Origin: Methanooceanicella nereidis
Lineage (GTDB): Archaea > Halobacteriota > Methanocellia > Methanocellales > Methanocellaceae
NCBI RefSeq assembly: GCF_021023085.1
Contig: NZ_PGCK01000007.1
Span: forward strand, 1-64,000
DNA length: 64,000 nucleotides
Reading direction: 5' to 3'
Shown in pieces: positions 8,830 through 17,609 of this stretch. Below the pieces are notes generated by a model. That model ran no database searches, was not told the DNA's origin, and saw nothing but the letters and a program-made list of their open reading frames with translations. The position numbers and the translations under genes were made by a program. The stretch's first letter is position 1, and each line of letters begins with the position of its first letter.

Positions 8830-9699
8830 TTATTTTTCACGCGGTATGGGTATAGCCTCGGCGATCTCCTGCCCTTTTAACGATCTTTTCACATTTTCTA
8901 TATTTATTAATTTGAAGATATCCCTTATGTACGTTATAGTCTCAGGAAGCAGAGTGATGACCGCGTACGATATGAATATAAGTGCAATTATTGACCCAAG
9001 CTCAGCAAGCACGTTATGCGCCCAGAAAAAGCTTGCATAGCTTGCGGGCTCACCGGTCCATCCCACGATAGTCTCCGGTATTATCTGGAACCATTGGTTG
9101 CCGTATGCGGATATGACGAACGTGTTCCTCACGAAGTTTAACAGATAGATGACCGGCACCGATATCATGAAAGCCTTGACTTTTCTATCCAGCGGCGCTT
9201 TTATGCATCCTACGACACCGACGAACAGTGCCATGCTCTGTATGGCCGTGCATGCGAGTATTATCTGTACGGGAAAACCGTTAAGCATTATCATATCAAA
9301 GTCTGTCCTTAGCGCTCCCTGCCCAAACGCGTTTACCGATGCGATAGTGACGGATGTCGTGAAGTCTATCAGCCATCTGTTCAATTCAGGAATATTTGCG
9401 AAAGGGAAATAGAATATACTACTGATAGCGGCGCTTCTTGTAAGGATCATGAGCGACTCGCGCTCATATCTTACCATTATGTATGCCATGTACAGTGTGA
9501 CAGGTATAGCAAGGGCACATGCTATTGTATATAGGATATTATGCTCGTTAAAGTAAAAATCCGGCGTAAGCACGCCCCACCTGAAGCCGAACAATATCCA
9601 GCCTGCGGCCGCCACTTTAAATCCCTTGTCCTTTGGTAACAAAGCGCCTATGACAAAAAGTAGTAGCGAGGCCCACAGCATAATGTCAATGAATTCCAT
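8830..9699 (-). CDS. artA: Archaeosortase A
   Basis: 289 residues with about eight membrane helices. The three catalytic residues of exosortase/archaeosortase enzymes are in the expected order: Cys150 in ACTAIQSMA, Arg191 in NFVRNTFVI and His228 in FWAHNVLAELGS. By established knowledge this membrane protease/transpeptidase recognises the C-terminal PGF-CTERM tripartite signal of surface proteins and links them to lipid. A fitting substrate is encoded 2.6 kb away (4253-6184). The start has GGTGA seven bases upstream. A TraB-like gene follows on the same strand. Confidence 0.92.
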   Translation of the reverse strand: MEFIDIMLWASLLLFVIGALLPKDKGFKVAAAGWILFGFRWGVLTPDFYFNEHNILYTIACALAIPVTLYMAYIMVRYERESLMILTRSAAISSIFYFPFANIPELNRWLIDFTTSVTIASVNAFGQGALRTDFDMIMLNGFPVQIILACTAIQSMALFVGVVGCIKAPLDRKVKAFMISVPVIYLLNFVRNTFVISAYGNQWFQIIPETIVGWTGEPASYASFFWAHNVLAELGSIIALIFISYAVITLLPETITYIRDIFKLINIENVKRSLKGQEIAEAIPIPREK

Positions 9700-9870
9700 T
9701 TATCGTTCACCAGATATGATAGGTATGGTTAATGGCGCGACAGTTCATAGACTTTTCGATATTCTGATAAAATCATTTCTATGGCAGAATATTCCCAATT
9801 CTGATACTATTAAAATATACACGTAATTATCACAACAATGTTTATTAATTTATTATTTTAATTTTATATT

Positions 9871-12078
9871 ATGCGTTTAAAATCGATCCGGACCCGCACT
9901 ATGGCACTACTTATTCTCATATCTCTTCTCACGGTCTTAGTGCTTGGCGGTATCTGGCTCTATCAATCGCAAAAGAACATAAAGAATAATGTAGAGTTAT
10001 CCAGCCTTCAGGATGCCCGGTTTGTCGCAAATTATGTTTACATGTACACGGAAAACATCAGTACTACCGTAGATGTAGTATCTACTGACTATGAAACTGT
10101 AAAAGGCGTCCGCGAAAAAAATATTTCAATTTTGGAGAGGATCGCTGAAAACCTGTATATGAACGTGCCTCAGGTCCGGTTTATCCAGATAGTTGACGTT
10201 GACGGCAATATAATTTACACGACAAAACCCGCCGATATTAAGAATTTAAATGTATATGACTGGTTTAAAGATACGGAGAATAAAAACGTGTCTATTGTAA
10301 CAGGGCTTTATTACAGCTATGTGGAAGATGATTACGTATTCGCAATTGCATCACCTGTAAAAGAAAAAGATGATATATTGGGGCATATGGTAGTCACCGT
10401 GCTACCTGCTATGTTACAGGATAGCATTCAAAGCCAAAAGATAGACCCGAAGAGTAATCTCTTTCTTGTGGATAATAATGGCAGGATAATATCACACGAT
10501 AACAAGACCTATGTGGAAACACATGCCGATTTTTCACCGTATTTACCGGTACAGAATGTATTAAGGGGTGAGGAAGGGGTTATCGAGACCAGTAATACGT
10601 TCGATGAGCAATTGCGTATCGTTGCTTATTCCCCTGTCCCCGAGAACTTTTGGGGTATACTTATTTCAACACCTGTATACATCGCTTATGAGCAATTGAC
10701 AAAAGAGCTTGAACTGATATTCAAGGTCCTTTTACTGTTCATTGCCGGCATATTATTGTTCGGATATCAATTTTCGAAATATCTGACCGACCCCATAATC
10801 AGCCTGTCGGATACAATGCGAAAGTCCCCAAAGACCAACTATACTGTTAAGACCGACATCTCGCGTGATGATGAGATAGGCGACCTGGCTAACACATTCA
10901 ATAATATGATATCAGAGATAAAAACAAGAGAAGAACGGCTCAGGGTACTTGCATCTATTGTGGAGTCATCGGATGACGCCATAATAAGCGAAGATATGGA
11001 CGGGATAGTGACAAGCTGGAACCGCGGTGCAGAAAAGATCTATGGGTTTAGGGCGGATGAAATTATCGGGAATTCCATATTTATGATCATACCGCCGGGT
11101 CTTAAAGATGAAACCGCCAAAATACTTGAGACAATTAAAAATGGCGGGCACATAGAGCATTATGAGACTGTCAGAAAAAGAAAGGACGGTAAAGAGCTTT
11201 TCGTTTCATTGACAATATCCCCAATAATGGACTCGGACGGCAACATTATCGGCGCATCCGCTATAGCAAGGGACATCACCGAAAGCAAGCGTGCCGAGGA
11301 ATCTATCCGAAAAGCGCGCGACGAGCTCGAGATCCGTGTCCAGGAACGGACATCCGAGCTTAAAATAGCTAACGAAGAGTTGAAAGAGGCTAAAGCACAG
11401 GCAGAGCTCTATCTGGACCTCATGTGCCATGACATAAACAATATGAACCAGATCGGTATGGGATTCATAGAGCTGGCATTAAACACGCTGCACCTGGACG
11501 ATTATGGTAAAGAGCTGATATCCAAGCCTTTAGTCGCTCTCGAAAGCAGCAGGGACCTGATCAATAACGTGAAAAAGCTGCGGCAGGTGAAGGATAAGAG
11601 CGTAAGGTTCCATCCCATAGAGGTCTGCCAGATGATGGAGGAGATCGTACCCAGGTATTCCGAAATTATCAACAGGGACATTACGATCGACAAGAAATGC
11701 CCGAGTGTGTGCTATGTCAACGCTAACGACCTGCTATACGATGTCTTCTCGAACGTCCTAGGTAATTCGATCAAGCATAGCAAAGGCGGCCTTATCATAA
11801 GGATCGTGATCGATCAGATCACGATGGAAGAAAAGGAATTTTGCATGGTGTCTATAGAGGATAACGGTCCCGGTATACCCGATGAATTAAAGGATAAGCT
11901 ATTCACACTCTATCCAAAAGGAAAACCGAGGGTGAGCGGAAAAGGGCTTGGGATATATCTGATAAAAACACTGGTGGATGACTTTGGCGGCAAAATATCG
12001 ATCGAAGACCGGGTTCCCGGGGATCATACTAAAGGAGTAAGATTCATAATATTTATTCCTTCAATAAAAATAGAATAG
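9871..12078 (+). CDS. Membrane sensor histidine kinase (Cache-HAMP-PAS-HATPase)
   Basis: 735 residues. Order: membrane helix at about 10-30, extracellular double-Cache-like sensor (about 35-280), second helix (about 283-303), HAMP (about 304-356, with DEIGDLANTFNNM), PAS domain (about 360-480, GIVTSWNRGAEKIYGF), coiled coil, then kinase core. The phosphoacceptor His is probably H520 in LMCHDINNMNQ, a variant H-box common in methanogen kinases. ATPase motifs: NVLGNSIKHSKGG (N), DNGPGIPDEL (G1), GKGLGIYLIKTL (G2). No response regulator is adjacent, so the partner is elsewhere. No ribosome site is visible before the ATG, and an AT-rich TATA-like stretch abuts it. Confidence 0.9.
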   Translation: MRLKSIRTRTMALLILISLLTVLVLGGIWLYQSQKNIKNNVELSSLQDARFVANYVYMYTENISTTVDVVSTDYETVKGVREKNISILERIAENLYMNVPQVRFIQIVDVDGNIIYTTKPADIKNLNVYDWFKDTENKNVSIVTGLYYSYVEDDYVFAIASPVKEKDDILGHMVVTVLPAMLQDSIQSQKIDPKSNLFLVDNNGRIISHDNKTYVETHADFSPYLPVQNVLRGEEGVIETSNTFDEQLRIVAYSPVPENFWGILISTPVYIAYEQLTKELELIFKVLLLFIAGILLFGYQFSKYLTDPIISLSDTMRKSPKTNYTVKTDISRDDEIGDLANTFNNMISEIKTREERLRVLASIVESSDDAIISEDMDGIVTSWNRGAEKIYGFRADEIIGNSIFMIIPPGLKDETAKILETIKNGGHIEHYETVRKRKDGKELFVSLTISPIMDSDGNIIGASAIARDITESKRAEESIRKARDELEIRVQERTSELKIANEELKEAKAQAELYLDLMCHDINNMNQIGMGFIELALNTLHLDDYGKELISKPLVALESSRDLINNVKKLRQVKDKSVRFHPIEVCQMMEEIVPRYSEIINRDITIDKKCPSVCYVNANDLLYDVFSNVLGNSIKHSKGGLIIRIVIDQITMEEKEFCMVSIEDNGPGIPDELKDKLFTLYPKGKPRVSGKGLGIYLIKTLVDDFGGKISIEDRVPGDHTKGVRFIIFIPSIKIE

Positions 12079-12079
12079 T

Positions 12080-12706
12080 TCATGCATTGATATTCTGGAT
12101 TAAGGCTTTCAGTTCTTTTGTGGCTTTTTCAACATCTTCCTGGCTTACGACGGCCGATATGACCGCTACGCCGTCAACTCCTGTATCCAGAGTCTCTGTT
12201 AGATTATTCTTATTAATTCCGCCTATGGCCACTACAGGTATGGATACTCTGGACTTGATCTCTTTTAAAAGCCCGATGCCGCATACCGGGCCTGCGTCGA
12301 TCTTGGATGAAGTCGTATACACCGGCCCGACGCCAATATAGTCCGCGCCATCCTGTTCAGCTTTTATGGCTTCTTCGACCGTGCCTGTCGACACTCCTAT
12401 GATAAATCCCGGCGGTGCTATCTTCCTGGCCAAAACCGCAGGAATGTCATCCTGTCCCAGGTGCACGCCGCCGGCGCCGCTGATCAACGCTATGTCCAGC
12501 CTGTCATTTACGATAAATAGCACTCCGGCCTTTTTTGCGATGCGGCTTATCTCAAGGGCGTATCCCGTCAGTTCTTTTCCGCTTTTTTCTTTGTCTCTTA
12601 GCTGGATCACGTCTGCGCCGCCTGCTATGGCACGGCGGGCCAGCTCTACGTGGGATAACCCTCTTGATAATCTTTCATCCGTTATCACGTACAGGCCGTA
12701 TATCAT
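12080..12706 (-). CDS. thiE: Thiamine phosphate synthase
   Basis: 208 residues, the usual size. A TIM barrel that joins hydroxymethylpyrimidine diphosphate and thiazole phosphate to make thiamine phosphate. Diagnostic segments are YVITDERLSRG, ADVIQLRDKEKSGKEL, FIVNDRLDIALISGAGGVHLGQDD, GADYIGVGPVYTTSSKIDAG and VAIGGINKNN. It starts 3 bp after the thiM stop, with GAGGG upstream, so the two are cotranscribed and probably translationally coupled. Confidence 0.95.
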   Translation of the reverse strand: MIYGLYVITDERLSRGLSHVELARRAIAGGADVIQLRDKEKSGKELTGYALEISRIAKKAGVLFIVNDRLDIALISGAGGVHLGQDDIPAVLARKIAPPGFIIGVSTGTVEEAIKAEQDGADYIGVGPVYTTSSKIDAGPVCGIGLLKEIKSRVSIPVVAIGGINKNNLTETLDTGVDGVAVISAVVSQEDVEKATKELKALIQNINA

Positions 12707-12709
12707 AAC

Positions 12710-13510
12710 TTATATTACCCTCACTCTGGCATATTTTTCCAGGTCTTCCGGCGACAGCTTATATACCTCGTCGAAAAGGGATGTCTTGAACGAGAACGGG
12801 GCATAATTGTTAACGCCTGCTTTCTCACCTGCGATGCCAAATGCTGTCAGGGCTGCCGCTGTGGATGTGACGCTATCTTCAGTTACCGATGAAAAAGCGC
12901 CGCATATCGAGGCCGCCATGCATCCCGTGCCCGATATTTTTCCCATGAGCTCATGCCCGTTATCGATGAATATCGATTTTTTACCATCCGTGACGATGTC
13001 AGTCGCCCCGCTCATGGCAACCGTCAGGCCCAGGCTTGACGCCAGGCTTTTTGCAATGCTTAGCGGGTCGCCTTTCACTCCATGCGAGTCCACGCCTTTT
13101 ACAATGCCTTCTTCGCCCGCGAGTATCGCGATCTCCCCTGCATTCCCTTTTATGACCGATATCTTCAGGTCATGCAAAAGGCGATTAGCACACTCTGTCC
13201 TTAACCTGGTCGCCCCTGCGCCTACAGGATCAAGTATGATCGGAATGTTTAACTGGTTCGCTCTTTTTCCTGCTATGAGCATTGACTCTATCTGAGATTT
13301 GTCAAGCGTACCTATATTCAGCACTAAAGCTCCTGCCATCGAGACCATCTCGGCGACTTCCTCATGGGCATGTGCCATGACCGGTGCCGCTCCAATGCAA
13401 AGCGTGATGTTGGCGCAATCATTTACGGTCACATAGTTGGTGATGTGATGGACCAGCGGCCTCTTCTCTCTCAGGTTTGATAAAAGGCTGGAAAATGTCT
13501 TACAGTTCAT
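12710..13510 (-). CDS. thiM: Hydroxyethylthiazole kinase
   Basis: 266 residues. Salvage enzyme that phosphorylates hydroxyethylthiazole for ThiE. Seen: RPLVHHITNYVTVNDCANITL near the N-terminus, ILDPVGAGATRLR, VIKGNAGEIAILAGE, and the ribokinase-fold anion hole GTGCMAASICGAF with its catalytic Cys. The ATG at 13510 fits the family start (MNCKTF) and has AAGGGA just upstream; a codon at 13540 would add ten unmatched residues. First gene of thiM-thiE. I looked for a TPP riboswitch in the short upstream gap and saw none. Confidence 0.93.
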   Translation of the reverse strand: MNCKTFSSLLSNLREKRPLVHHITNYVTVNDCANITLCIGAAPVMAHAHEEVAEMVSMAGALVLNIGTLDKSQIESMLIAGKRANQLNIPIILDPVGAGATRLRTECANRLLHDLKISVIKGNAGEIAILAGEEGIVKGVDSHGVKGDPLSIAKSLASSLGLTVAMSGATDIVTDGKKSIFIDNGHELMGKISGTGCMAASICGAFSSVTEDSVTSTAAALTAFGIAGEKAGVNNYAPFSFKTSLFDEVYKLSPEDLEKYARVRVI

Positions 13511-13608
13511 ATTTTTCCCTTCAATGCTACACCTTAACACACTTTGATTCTTAATAAACGTTTCGAACTATAATTATTATTAGTGATTTTTTCAGCCATA
13601 AAAAATGC

Positions 13609-14967
13609 TTATCTACCGTATACAAGCACCAACCGGATATCACTGACATTGGTCCCGGTAGGCCCTGTAAATATCAGGTCATCCATTTTCTTGAAAAATT
13701 CATAGGAATTGTTATCGGATAAAAAAGAACTTATGGATAATCCTTCTTTTAGGGCGCGGTCAAGGGTCGTCTCGTCGGCTATGGCTCCGGCCGCATCGGT
13801 ATCCCCGTCAATGCCATCTGTATCCATTGACACTACAGTGATCCCGTCCCTGTACTCGCGTAAAAAGCCAAGCACAAATTCCTGGTTTCTCCCCCCTTTA
13901 CCGCTTCCGCTTATGGTCACCGTCGTCTCCCCTCCTGAGATGATAGCCGACGGTATCTTTACCGGATTACCCGAGTTTAAACATTCTTCGGCTATTCCGG
14001 CATGTACGAGCGCTACCTCTTTGCTTTCCCCTGTTATGCATGATCCCAGTATCACGGGATTGTATCCAAGCTCTTTAGCTTTAGACGAAGCTGCTTTAAG
14101 GGCGACTATGTTGCTTGAGATGATGATGTTAGTGACCTTGTTGAATAACGGGTCCCCGGTCTTTAGAGTATCGGGTATATCTCCTCTTATCCCCGCTTCA
14201 AGGTGCCTGATTATGCTCTTTGGCGATAGTTCTTCCAGTTTATGTTTTTTAATGATATTCATAGCATCCCTGTAAGTGGTATCATCGGGCGCTGTGGGTC
14301 CGGAAGCTATAAAGCTAACATTATCTCCTACCACGTCAGATACGATCAGGCTCAATACCCTTGAGCCGTTGACGTATCTTAAAAGCCTTCCTCCCTTTAT
14401 CATTGAGATATGCTTACGAACAGTGTTTATTTCAGAGATCTTTGCACCGCACTTGAGAAGAAGGTCGGTCATCTTTATCTTATCGTCAAGGCTGATACCC
14501 GGACCAGGGTAAGGAAGAAGCGAGGAGCCTCCGCCCGATATGAGAAATATTATAAGATCCCTTTCGGTAGTGTTTGATAGCATTTCGATCATGTCAAGTA
14601 CGCCGCGGAAGCCTTCCTCTGTCGGGAGCGGATGCCCTGCGCAGTTGACCTTTATTATGTTCGAGCATGATCTTGTCCCATACCTGTCGTTAACCAATCC
14701 AGAAGTTATCCTGTCCCCCAAAATGTTCTCTATCTCAACCGCCATCGTCGCAGATGCTTTTCCTCCTCCGGCGACGTAAATATTATCATATTTTGACAGA
14801 TCTATATTATGTCCTTTAATGACCAGCCTGTTCCCTGTAAGGCTGACCATGTTCTTTATGACGTTGCCGGGAAGGACCGCTTCTATACCCGATTCTATTA
14901 TTTCAAGAGCATCTCGCCTTCTTCCGTGTCCTCTTACAAGCTCTTCCCTGTTCTTTATGTCCATCAT
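13609..14967 (-). CDS. gck: Glycerate 2-kinase (MOFRL/DUF4147 family)
   Basis: 452 residues. Phosphorylates D-glycerate to 2-phosphoglycerate. The N-terminal DUF4147 domain shows IYVAGGGKASATMA and LISGGGSSLLPYPGPGISLDDK, followed by NTVRKHISMIKGGRL and LIVSDVVGDNVSFIASGPTAPD. The C-terminal MOFRL domain shows SGGETTVTISGSGKGGRNQEF and SMDTDGIDGDTDAAGA. Two in-frame ATGs (14967 and 14964) are possible starts. It lies upstream of thiM on the same strand with a 98 bp gap, so joint transcription is possible but not shown. Confidence 0.92.
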   Translation of the reverse strand: MMDIKNREELVRGHGRRRDALEIIESGIEAVLPGNVIKNMVSLTGNRLVIKGHNIDLSKYDNIYVAGGGKASATMAVEIENILGDRITSGLVNDRYGTRSCSNIIKVNCAGHPLPTEEGFRGVLDMIEMLSNTTERDLIIFLISGGGSSLLPYPGPGISLDDKIKMTDLLLKCGAKISEINTVRKHISMIKGGRLLRYVNGSRVLSLIVSDVVGDNVSFIASGPTAPDDTTYRDAMNIIKKHKLEELSPKSIIRHLEAGIRGDIPDTLKTGDPLFNKVTNIIISSNIVALKAASSKAKELGYNPVILGSCITGESKEVALVHAGIAEECLNSGNPVKIPSAIISGGETTVTISGSGKGGRNQEFVLGFLREYRDGITVVSMDTDGIDGDTDAAGAIADETTLDRALKEGLSISSFLSDNNSYEFFKKMDDLIFTGPTGTNVSDIRLVLVYGR

Positions 14968-15085
14968 ACTGAGACTTTTTTTGCGGCTGATAAATCTTTC
15001 CTGTTAAAAATCTGGTCGCAAAAAATAGATTTAATTTCAAATATTTGATAAATATTAAATATCAATAAAATGAAATAAAGTATTC

Positions 15086-16402
15086 ATGAATTATCGGGTA
15101 TATATTCTAGTATTTATTTTTACCATCATTCTGCTACCAGCAGAAAGCTGCTCCCTTAGCAATACTGTTGTGATCATCATAGACGGGCTGGGGTCTTCAT
15201 ACATTTACCCTGAAAGAACGGCCTATTATGCCGATGGCGGACTTATTGACCCTGTCGAGCTTATATCTCTTCAAAATGCTCAGGCAAAGTATGAGCTAAA
15301 AGCGCCGGTCCCGAAGACCGAGATCGGCCATGCCGTGCTTGTGACCGGATATTCCGAAGCTACGTCTGAAGTAGTATCATATTATGACGCTACGATATTT
15401 GATGCGGCCAAAAAGAACGGATATATCAATATCGCTATAATGGAAAAAGGTGATAGCGACGAGATACTGGGCGAGCAGGATATTGCGGTCAGGGAAAAGA
15501 ATAACTCTGTATTTAAGCCGCTTGTCGAATATGTTGAAAACGGCGGTAATGTTCCCGTTGAGTTATCCTATTTTATGAAAGGGTATCCGTATCTCGATAA
15601 CGTCAGGCCAGGAAAGGACCCGTATTTTGCCTATGTTAGATATAATTCCTGGGCATTACAATTCGGAGCCGATGTTGTGGCATTTATGAATGAGACGCTT
15701 CAAGACCAAAAGTATCTTCTTACGATCAATGCAGGCGGACTTGATTCAGCAGGACACAGCCTGGGATCCGACGGGTATCGTGCTGTCATCAGCGGCATGG
15801 ACATTGATATTCAGCGTCTTGTCGATATTTGTAAAAAGACAGATACCATACTTATCATAACCGGGGATCATGGTATGAGCTTTAAGCACGAAAGCTCAAA
15901 GGGGTCACATTCCTCGTTCGAAGTATGCTCAAGGGATGAAAGCGTTCTCGTCCCGTTCATTGTTTGTTCCGGCGGGGCATCGCCATGTATTGGGAATAAG
16001 CCTTACGGACAGGAATGCTTTGCACCTGCGATATTATCGCTGATGGGATGTCCGGATACCTTAAGCTTAAGTGATGGTGAAAAAATACCAGTCCTAAAAA
16101 GTCCTTCCATTTTTATCAATTCAAGGAGACCGGTTGAAATTACGGTCACGGGTCAGGATTATAGTAACACGGCTATTGTAGAGGGCATACATCGATTCGG
16201 CCCTCTCGAAAAAGGGATCTATACTATCCGGTATGGCGATGGACCGATCGTCATTGACCTGGCAAGCGATGAGCTTATCGATCTCGACAAGGTAAATACG
16301 GCTGAATACATTGAATCTCCATTGCCGGATTATCTGATACCTGCGATATTTTCCGGGATAGGTATCTTTATCGCCTTATTGGTGATACGTAAAAGGAAAT
16401 GA
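15086..16402 (+). CDS. Surface alkaline-phosphatase-superfamily protein
   Basis: 438 residues with an N-terminal signal peptide (about 1-21) and a C-terminal membrane helix (about 413-433) followed by basic residues, so the catalytic domain should lie outside the cell. Metal-site motifs of the alkaline phosphatase/phosphopentomutase/sulfatase superfamily are visible: VIIIDGLGSSY near residue 32, KTEIGHAVLVTG, DSAGHSLGSDGYR near 220 and ITGDHGMSFKHESSKGSHSS near 255. It is probably a phosphohydrolase or phosphodiesterase; the substrate cannot be told from sequence. It is divergent from the glycerate kinase gene and convergent with ADH synthase. Confidence 0.8.
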   Translation: MNYRVYILVFIFTIILLPAESCSLSNTVVIIIDGLGSSYIYPERTAYYADGGLIDPVELISLQNAQAKYELKAPVPKTEIGHAVLVTGYSEATSEVVSYYDATIFDAAKKNGYINIAIMEKGDSDEILGEQDIAVREKNNSVFKPLVEYVENGGNVPVELSYFMKGYPYLDNVRPGKDPYFAYVRYNSWALQFGADVVAFMNETLQDQKYLLTINAGGLDSAGHSLGSDGYRAVISGMDIDIQRLVDICKKTDTILIITGDHGMSFKHESSKGSHSSFEVCSRDESVLVPFIVCSGGASPCIGNKPYGQECFAPAILSLMGCPDTLSLSDGEKIPVLKSPSIFINSRRPVEITVTGQDYSNTAIVEGIHRFGPLEKGIYTIRYGDGPIVIDLASDELIDLDKVNTAEYIESPLPDYLIPAIFSGIGIFIALLVIRKRK

Positions 16403-16410
16403 CGCGCCTA

Positions 16411-17244
16411 TCATCTTAACGCCTCAATTTCTGCCCTGTGCATGCTCAAGACCGGGCCTATCAAATTTTCTTTTAGTATCTCGGATGCATCTTCGACAGA
16501 CACTCCGTCAACGATCAAAGACCTTAACGCCGCTGTCATAAGGTCCGGTGTCTCATGCTGGAAAATATTCCTTCCCAGCGATATGCCGATAGCTCCCGCC
16601 GTCATGGCATCATCTACCATACGTAATACGTCGATGTCGTCCTCACACTTAGGCCCGCCAGCTATCACCACGGGGACCGGGCATGAATCCACAACCAGCT
16701 TCATGGACTTGATGTCTCCCGTGTACGGGCACTTAACGATATCCGCTCCAAGCTCTCCCGCTACCCTTGCCGCATGTGCTATTTCGAGCGGTGACGACGT
16801 TACGTTTTTCCCCCTGGCATAAGCCATTACCAGCAGAGGCATACCTGTCGCGTCGCAATCATCCGCGATCTTTCCCAGCTCTTCCATCATATCCGGCTCG
16901 GAGGCGGACCCGCCTATATTGACATGCACCGAAAGCGCATCGGCTCCCAGCCTCACGGCCTGGTCCACGCACGATACTATCACTTTTTTATTTTTATCCT
17001 CGGCATATTTTGTGCCCGCCGATATATGCATTATCATGCCGCACGAAGGCGGTGTCTTAAGGGACCTTATTATGCCTTTATGTACCAGCACAGCACTCGC
17101 GCCACCCCTTTCCACCAGGGATACCGCTCTATTCATATCAATTATGCCTGCGATAGGGCCTTCGCTTACGCCATGGTCCATAGGGACGATGACGGCTTTA
17201 CCCGATCGCAATATTCTGTTCATTCTTACTGTCTTACCATCCAT
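16411..17244 (-). CDS. 2-amino-3,7-dideoxy-D-threo-hept-6-ulosonate synthase
   Basis: 277 residues. Class I aldolase-like TIM barrel of the archaeal ADH synthase/FbaB family, which condenses aspartate semialdehyde with a deoxyketohexose phosphate in the archaeal route to dehydroquinate and aromatic amino acids. Seen: VIVPMDHGVSEGPIAGI, ALSVHVNIGG, the Schiff-base Lys region ADIVKCPYTGD, VVIAGGPKCEDDID and AIGISLGRNIFQHETP. The ATG at 17244 has GGAG eight bases upstream; the GTG at 17253 would overlap that site. The alternative reading is a fructose-bisphosphate aldolase of the same family. The usual partner, dehydroquinate synthase II, is not adjacent. Confidence 0.88.
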   Translation of the reverse strand: MDGKTVRMNRILRSGKAVIVPMDHGVSEGPIAGIIDMNRAVSLVERGGASAVLVHKGIIRSLKTPPSCGMIMHISAGTKYAEDKNKKVIVSCVDQAVRLGADALSVHVNIGGSASEPDMMEELGKIADDCDATGMPLLVMAYARGKNVTSSPLEIAHAARVAGELGADIVKCPYTGDIKSMKLVVDSCPVPVVIAGGPKCEDDIDVLRMVDDAMTAGAIGISLGRNIFQHETPDLMTAALRSLIVDGVSVEDASEILKENLIGPVLSMHRAEIEALR

Positions 17245-17253
17245 ACCTGTCAC

Positions 17254-17609
17254 TCCTATCAGTTATGGCATGGCTGGCGCTGTACATTTTCAAAACATGA
17301 GGAACATGGCACGCAGGTCATGAAGACTTCGAAAATGAGAGCGCAGGAAGCCATGCTCCTTATCAGAAGCTAAACCAATAGCTAAAGCTAAAGTTAAAAG
17401 CAAATGCATTGTTCGCTTTTAGTGCTATTGGATACATCTATTACCAGATATCCTGCACCATCATTATAAAGATTACTACCTTGTTGTATGAACATTGACG
17501 TAGTCCGCATGATGTGAATGCCGTATAATTCCACATAAGCCCGAAGTATTAATGTGAAAAAGGCGAGGCATCGATTTTAATGTCCCGATATTTTATTTAT
17601 TTGATATTT
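17254..17609. other. Intergenic region with a possible Cys-rich mini-ORF
   Basis: No established gene. On the minus strand 17259-17354 is a 31-codon frame whose encoded peptide has a Cys-rich end (TCVPCSSC, PCHN) and whose stop lies just before the ribosome site of the ADH synthase gene. It is reported under findings. The rest is AT-rich spacer holding promoters for the two divergent genes. Confidence 0.35.

Noticed and set aside
13541-13608. TPP riboswitch before thiM
   Set aside because: The gap is too short and lacks the conserved riboswitch core.
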